NCBI GenBank assembly: GCA_041576975.1 | Contig: JBFGJY010000009.1 | Coordinates: forward strand, 1 to 54,821 | Direction: 5' to 3' | DNA from: JBFGJY01 sp041576975 | GTDB lineage: Bacteria; Pseudomonadota; Gammaproteobacteria; UBA4575 | DNA: 54,821 bases | In this document: positions 51,283 through 54,821 of the stretch, in pieces | How the letters are laid out: each line of letters starts with the position of its first letter | Numbering within the stretch: the first letter of the stretch is position 1 | Notes under the pieces: model-generated | Told to the model about the DNA's origin: nothing | Databases searched by the model: none | Seen by the model: the letters and a program-made list of their open reading frames with translations, nothing else | Made by a program: the position numbers and the translations under genes

Positions 51283-53286
51283 ATGACAATCCATCACCTG
51301 CCAGTCGCCTTAGGCGTTGTGGGTCTTATCGCTGCGTTCGTTATTTACCAGTTCGTACTACGTTATTCTCCAGGTACCGGCAAAGTCGTCGAAATCTCCG
51401 ATGCGATTCATACTGGTGCCATGGCCTTTATGCGTCGTGAATATTCAATTTTATTCATATTTGCTGCACTCGTAACCATCGCAATTTGGATTTCTGATTT
51501 AGGCAAAAATACTGCTTTTGCATTTGTTATCGGCGCGCTATCTTCTTCCACAGCGGGTTACATAGGTATGTATACGGCAACGCGTGCCAATGTTCGTACC
51601 ACCGTAGCCGCTCATGAAAAAGGTGCCGATGCAGCGCTGAATGTAGCATTTTTTGGTGGCTCGATTATGGGCTTAACGGTTGCAGCAATGGGTTTACTTG
51701 GTCTTGGTACCCTATATTTATTATTCGGTCGTAACCCTGAAACTGCGAATGTTATTCATGGCTTTGGCATGGGAGCTTCCACCGTTGCACTTTTCTCACG
51801 TGTGGGTGGCGGAATATTCACGAAAAGCGCCGATGTAGGTGCAGACTTAGTGGGCAAAGTCGAAGCTGGCATTCCTGAAGATGACCCACGCAATCCTGGA
51901 GTGATTGCCGATAATGTCGGGGATAATGTTGGTGATGTTGCAGGCATGGGCTCCGATATTTTTGAATCCTATTGCGGTTCTATCATCGCGACTATCGCAA
52001 TTGCCGCCACCTTAGCACCTGCTGTTGTTGAACAATTAGGTGAAAAACAAACCTTAATGTTTTTACCTTTAGGCTTAGCATCAACAGGCATCATATGCTC
52101 TATTCTGGGTATACTCTTGGTAAAACTTTCATCCAATAGATCACCAGCAACAGCATTACGCATTGGTACTTTTTCAGCAGCGGTAATTTTTATCATCGCA
52201 GCCTATTTTGTAATTACTACGCTTGGTGTAAGTACTGGGGTGTGGGTTTCGGTGCTAGCTGGTGCTGTAGGAGGAATAATTATAGGTCTAGTCACTGAGT
52301 ATTACACTGGTGGCAGTCCCGTAAGAAAAATTGCCAGAGGAGGTGAAACAGGCCCTGCAACCGTAATGATCGCTGGATTGGCCACAGGTATGCAGTCGGT
52401 AGTAGTTCCTATATTAAGTCTTGCAGCAATCATTTTCTTCGCGAATCATTTCGCAGATCTATATGGCGTGGGTATCGCTGCAGTAGGGATGCTTGCAACC
52501 GTTGGTATTACCATGGCCATCGATGCCTATGGCCCAGTTGCGGATAACGCAGGCGGTATTGCAGAAATGGCAGAACTTGGAGAAGACGTACGCAAAATTA
52601 CCGATGAACTTGATGAAGTAGGCAATACTACCGCTGCCATTGGCAAAGGATTTGCAATTGGCGCTGCTGCTCTAGCTGCACTTGCGATTATCACGGCCTT
52701 TCTTGCAGAAGTCAGCCATGGTAAAGAATCAATTATTCTAGATTTAAGTGATCCAAAAGTATTAATCGGATTATTTATTGGTGGCATTTTCCCGTTCATC
52801 GTTGCCTCCATGACGATGACAGCTGTGGGTGATGCCGCATTCGATATGATTAAAGAGATTCGCCGGCAGTTTAGAGAAATTCCTGGTTTACTTGAGGGCA
52901 AGGCAAAGCCTGATACGGTTCGATGTATCGATATTGCAACCAAAGCTGCATTAATACGTATGGTGCCTCCGGGTTTATTAGCCGTAATTGCACCCGTAGT
53001 CGTTGGATTTGGTTTTGGTGCCGAGACACTTGGTGGAATGTTGGGTGGCGCATTATTAGGATGCGTACTACTTGCCCTAATGATGGCAAATGCTGGCGGT
53101 GCCTGGGATAACGCAAAAAAATATATTGAGAAAGGTAATCTTGGAGGCAAAGGCTCCGATGTTCATAAAGCTGCTGTGGTTGGGGACACAGTGGGCGATC
53201 CATTTAAAGATACCTCAGGTCCATCCATGAACATACTTATAAATGTAATGGCAATCGTGAGTCTCGTAATCGCACCTTTGCTTTAA
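51283..53286 (+). CDS. hppA: Membrane-bound ion-translocating pyrophosphatase, K+-dependent type
   Basis: The 667-residue membrane protein has about 16 membrane segments and couples pyrophosphate hydrolysis to H+ or Na+ export. The active-site clusters DVGADLVGKVEAGIPEDDPRNP (abbreviated), DNVGDNVGDVAGMGSD and, near the end, GDTVGDPFKDTSGPS are intact. The GNTTAAIGKG segment has Ala and Gly where K+-independent enzymes have Lys and Thr, which marks the K+-dependent class. The pumped ion cannot be decided by eye. GGGAG precedes the ATG. It is divergent from mrdA. In methylotrophs such enzymes often recycle pyrophosphate energy; that role here is inferred. Confidence 0.95.
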   Translation: MTIHHLPVALGVVGLIAAFVIYQFVLRYSPGTGKVVEISDAIHTGAMAFMRREYSILFIFAALVTIAIWISDLGKNTAFAFVIGALSSSTAGYIGMYTATRANVRTTVAAHEKGADAALNVAFFGGSIMGLTVAAMGLLGLGTLYLLFGRNPETANVIHGFGMGASTVALFSRVGGGIFTKSADVGADLVGKVEAGIPEDDPRNPGVIADNVGDNVGDVAGMGSDIFESYCGSIIATIAIAATLAPAVVEQLGEKQTLMFLPLGLASTGIICSILGILLVKLSSNRSPATALRIGTFSAAVIFIIAAYFVITTLGVSTGVWVSVLAGAVGGIIIGLVTEYYTGGSPVRKIARGGETGPATVMIAGLATGMQSVVVPILSLAAIIFFANHFADLYGVGIAAVGMLATVGITMAIDAYGPVADNAGGIAEMAELGEDVRKITDELDEVGNTTAAIGKGFAIGAAALAALAIITAFLAEVSHGKESIILDLSDPKVLIGLFIGGIFPFIVASMTMTAVGDAAFDMIKEIRRQFREIPGLLEGKAKPDTVRCIDIATKAALIRMVPPGLLAVIAPVVVGFGFGAETLGGMLGGALLGCVLLALMMANAGGAWDNAKKYIEKGNLGGKGSDVHKAAVVGDTVGDPFKDTSGPSMNILINVMAIVSLVIAPLL

Positions 53287-53304
53287 AACTTTTCCCAAAT
53301 GGAC

Positions 53305-53336
53305 TGACCGCTTTTGACAGCAACCATAAGCGGACA
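53305..53336. other. Imperfect inverted repeat between hppA and marR
   Basis: TGACCGCTT (53305-53313) faces AAGCGGACA (53328-53336) across 14 bases; eight of nine positions pair. It lies between convergent genes and could terminate transcription or belong to a dispersed intergenic repeat family. Confidence 0.4.
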
Positions 53337-53361
53337 TTCAACTAACAATCATTATCGTACT

Positions 53362-53853
53362 TTATTTAAGTGTTTCACACATATGAATGGCAATACACCG
53401 TTCAATTTTTTTCCACATAACGAGCTCGTCTTGTGTCAGGCGATTTTCAAAGTTTTTAAATACTCCTCCATAGGATGCGTACATTTTTTCAGCGATATGA
53501 ATTCCCTTTGAAGTCAATCTTAAGTGGATGACACGACGGTCACTTGTTTGACGTTTGCGCTCAATGAGTCTACGAAGTACCAATATATCTACATGACGAG
53601 TTATAGCTGCAGCATCAGCATTCAAGATGTTAGCGAGTTTTGTTGGAGTATCTGCACGTTTTAAATAAAGAATTATCAGCACCAACCATTGATTAAATGA
53701 CAAATTTGCTCTTCGTAGTGGAATTTTGAGTTGTTGTTTGGTTTCATTAACGATATTCATTCCTAACAACATAGTTGCAACATTTATATCTATATAAGAA
53801 AGCTCATGCACAATAGTGGCCACAGAATCTAAAATGTTTTCAGTATCATTCAT
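53362..53853 (-). CDS. MarR family transcriptional regulator
   Basis: The 163-residue protein has the winged-helix layout of MarR: helical dimer ends, LSFNQWLVLIILYLKRADTPTKLANIL, the recognition-helix stretch AAAITRHVDILVLRRLIERKRQ and the wing TSDRRVIHLRLTSKG with the conserved DRR. It starts within the stop of the upstream AAA+ gene (ATGA overlap), so the two are translationally coupled. The effector and target genes are unknown; autoregulation is usual for the family. Confidence 0.92.
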   Translation of the reverse strand: MNDTENILDSVATIVHELSYIDINVATMLLGMNIVNETKQQLKIPLRRANLSFNQWLVLIILYLKRADTPTKLANILNADAAAITRHVDILVLRRLIERKRQTSDRRVIHLRLTSKGIHIAEKMYASYGGVFKNFENRLTQDELVMWKKIERCIAIHMCETLK

Positions 53854-54620
53854 CTTAAACTGTTGGGATACACAATGCTGAGAAGATCGAGTAAGCTCGA
53901 TAATTCTTGCATGTTACCTGGCCATATGTACTCAGTTAATGTTTGCATGGCTTCCAGCTTCACTACAGTTTCATTTTGAGGTTCCTTTTTTATATTTTCT
54001 GTAATTGCATGAACTAAAGCTGAAAAATCTTCTGCATTTCTTCTTAATGAAGGAATATGAATAGGGAAAACATTGAGACAGTAAAATAGATCCTCTTGAA
54101 ATTCTCCGTTATTAACCATTTCCTCAAGGTTGGTTTGCGTTGCAGCAATAATACGAACATCAACCTTAATGGGTTTTGTATCACCAACTCGTACGATAGT
54201 TTTTTCTTGTAATACACGTAGTAGTTTCGCTTGCATACGCATATTAAGTTCACCAATATCATCTAAAAAAAGTGTGCCATGATGTGCTAATTCAAAGTGG
54301 CCTTTATGATCGGTACTCGCGCCAGAACAGGCCTGTTGTTTATGTCCAAATAGTTCAATTTCGAGTAAATCTTTTAGGATCGACGCACAATGGACCGAGA
54401 CAAAATGATGTTTACAACGTGGTGAAGAAATATACACACTACGCGCGACTAACTCGTTACATAGGCCAGATTCACCTTGAATGAGGACTGTTATATTGGA
54501 GCCGGCGACGTGGCGGACAAGCTCTCCCACCTTATGAATCGCCAAACTATGCTCATCCGATAAGGAATTCTTGGACGTTTTTTTTCGTAAGTCGACACGC
54601 TCAGTTTGACCATCTATCAT
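53850..54620 (-). CDS. Sigma-54-activator-like AAA+ domain protein with degenerate catalytic motifs
   Basis: From ATG 54620 (AGGA eight bases before; TTG 54638 is an alternative) the protein has 256 residues and aligns with the central AAA+ domain of NtrC-type activators. It lacks an N-terminal sensor and the C-terminal Fis-type DNA-binding helix-turn-helix. Walker A reads GESGLCNE (49-56) instead of GESGTGKE; the GAFTGA loop reads QACSGA (96-101); Walker B is FLDDIGE with Asp for Glu; sensor I Asn is Gln (TQTNL); both arginine-finger positions are altered (FQEDLFYC, Q175 and C181); the sensor II Arg is Gln (GNMQEL). The fold-defining hydrophobic positions remain. ATP hydrolysis and sigma-54 contact look unlikely. 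It is coupled to the MarR gene. Confidence 0.8.
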   Translation of the reverse strand: MIDGQTERVDLRKKTSKNSLSDEHSLAIHKVGELVRHVAGSNITVLIQGESGLCNELVARSVYISSPRCKHHFVSVHCASILKDLLEIELFGHKQQACSGASTDHKGHFELAHHGTLFLDDIGELNMRMQAKLLRVLQEKTIVRVGDTKPIKVDVRIIAATQTNLEEMVNNGEFQEDLFYCLNVFPIHIPSLRRNAEDFSALVHAITENIKKEPQNETVVKLEAMQTLTEYIWPGNMQELSSLLDLLSIVYPNSLR

Positions 54621-54666
54621 GTTCATATTCCTAGACAATTCATATATTTTGTATGAACAATTGTTG
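54621..54666 (-). promoter_or_regulatory. Candidate operator upstream of the AAA+/MarR pair
   Basis: TTCATA (54639-54644) and TATGAA (54652-54657) form an inverted repeat with a seven-base spacer. A further GTTCATA (54621-54627) matches the reverse complement of TATGAAC (54652-54658). The perfect palindrome AACAATTGTT (54656-54665) overlaps. Such sites suit a MarR dimer acting on its own operon; this is inference. Confidence 0.35.
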
Positions 54667-54783
54667 CGAAAGAAAAATAAAAAATTAAGTTTTTTACTGT
54701 ATTTAACATGTTAACTAGCGCGCTGAATTTCTTGTGTAAATAAGAACGAATTCATCAATACAGAATAGGGAGGAAGGCGTAGT

Positions 54784-54821
54784 TTGCCTCGACGTAAATT
54801 ATGCAAACCAATATTCCAATG
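54784..54821 (+). CDS. Possible start of a plus-strand gene cut by the window edge
   Basis: A TTG at 54784 is preceded by GGAGGAAGG (54769-54777) at a good distance and opens a frame reading (M)PRRKLCKPIFQ to the end. An ATG at 54801 in another frame is the alternative, but it is too far from that ribosome-binding site. Too little sequence is present to identify a product. The region 54667-54783 upstream would hold its promoter. Confidence 0.3.
   Translation, partial: MPRRKLCKPIFQ

Noticed and set aside
52527..53150. Open frame of about 207 codons on the minus strand inside hppA
   Set aside because: It is antisense to a well-conserved gene, has low-complexity Ser/Pro/Ala content, and has no ribosome-binding site; it reflects the codon pattern of hppA.

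Overview
The window looks like a chromosomal segment of an AT-rich gammaproteobacterium that assimilates one-carbon units. The gammaproteobacterial assignment is an inference from the gene set and its arrangement: argA of the kinase-like plus GNAT type, the mrdA-rodA-mltB-rlpA-dacA-ybeD-lipB-lipA run, glnE, hldE and the PA2778/PA2779 pair. The methylotrophic character rests on a nearly complete serine-cycle gene block at 14.2-26.3 kb: 5-formyl-H4F cyclo-ligase, a formylmethanofuran:H4MPT formyltransferase homologue, folD, serine-glyoxylate aminotransferase, malyl-CoA lyase, malate-CoA ligase (mtkA, mtkB), hydroxypyruvate reductase, PEP carboxylase and mtdA. I cannot name the species.

Layout. 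1-6.4 kb (minus strand): an O-antigen ligase/polymerase cut by the window edge, hldE (heptose synthesis), ilvE and glnE. 6.4-10.5 kb (plus): a Fur-box-like site and a three-gene ferric-iron ABC transporter, followed by a ladder of decayed copies of the last gene's 3' end. 10.6-12.3 kb: a PA2779-like small exported protein, a second copy of it with three in-frame stops, and a PA2778-like C39/TPR lipoprotein whose signal peptide is encoded by a terminator-like palindrome. 12.4-14.1 kb: ilvD. 14.2-27.5 kb: the C1/serine-cycle block, closed by argE. An 11-copy TAAACGC heptamer lies between sga and mcl.

27.6-39.7 kb is a looser, AT-rich region. It holds argA, a membrane-anchored cold-shock-domain protein, several small exported or membrane proteins without recognised function on both strands, OsmC, a GST, a homocysteine S-methyltransferase homologue, a membrane-anchored glutaredoxin, and a LemA-DUF2207 pair. 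39.7-41.4 kb: amgK-murU, the MurNAc-recycling bypass. These converge on a perfect inverted repeat with a ten-gene minus-strand operon (51.0-41.4 kb): mrdA (PBP2), rodA, mltB, rlpA, dacA, a D-amino-acid aminotransferase, ybeD, lipB, lipA and a DUF218 protein. 51.3-53.3 kb: a membrane pyrophosphatase with the residues of the K+-dependent class. 53.4-54.6 kb: a MarR regulator translationally coupled to a sigma-54 activator-like AAA+ domain in which nearly every catalytic and contact motif is altered.

How the genes work together. Glyoxylate and a methylene-H4F-derived carbon pass through serine, hydroxypyruvate, glycerate, PEP, oxaloacetate, malate and malyl-CoA, giving acetyl-CoA and regenerating glyoxylate. 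Sga, HprA, Ppc, MtkAB and Mcl cover most of these steps. FolD and MtdA supply methylene-H4F, and the cyclo-ligase removes 5-formyl-H4F, a known inhibitor of serine hydroxymethyltransferase. Not seen in the window are glyA, glycerate kinase, enolase, malate dehydrogenase, formate-H4F ligase, fch and the other formyltransferase/hydrolase complex subunits. All functional assignments are from sequence reading; no database search was run.
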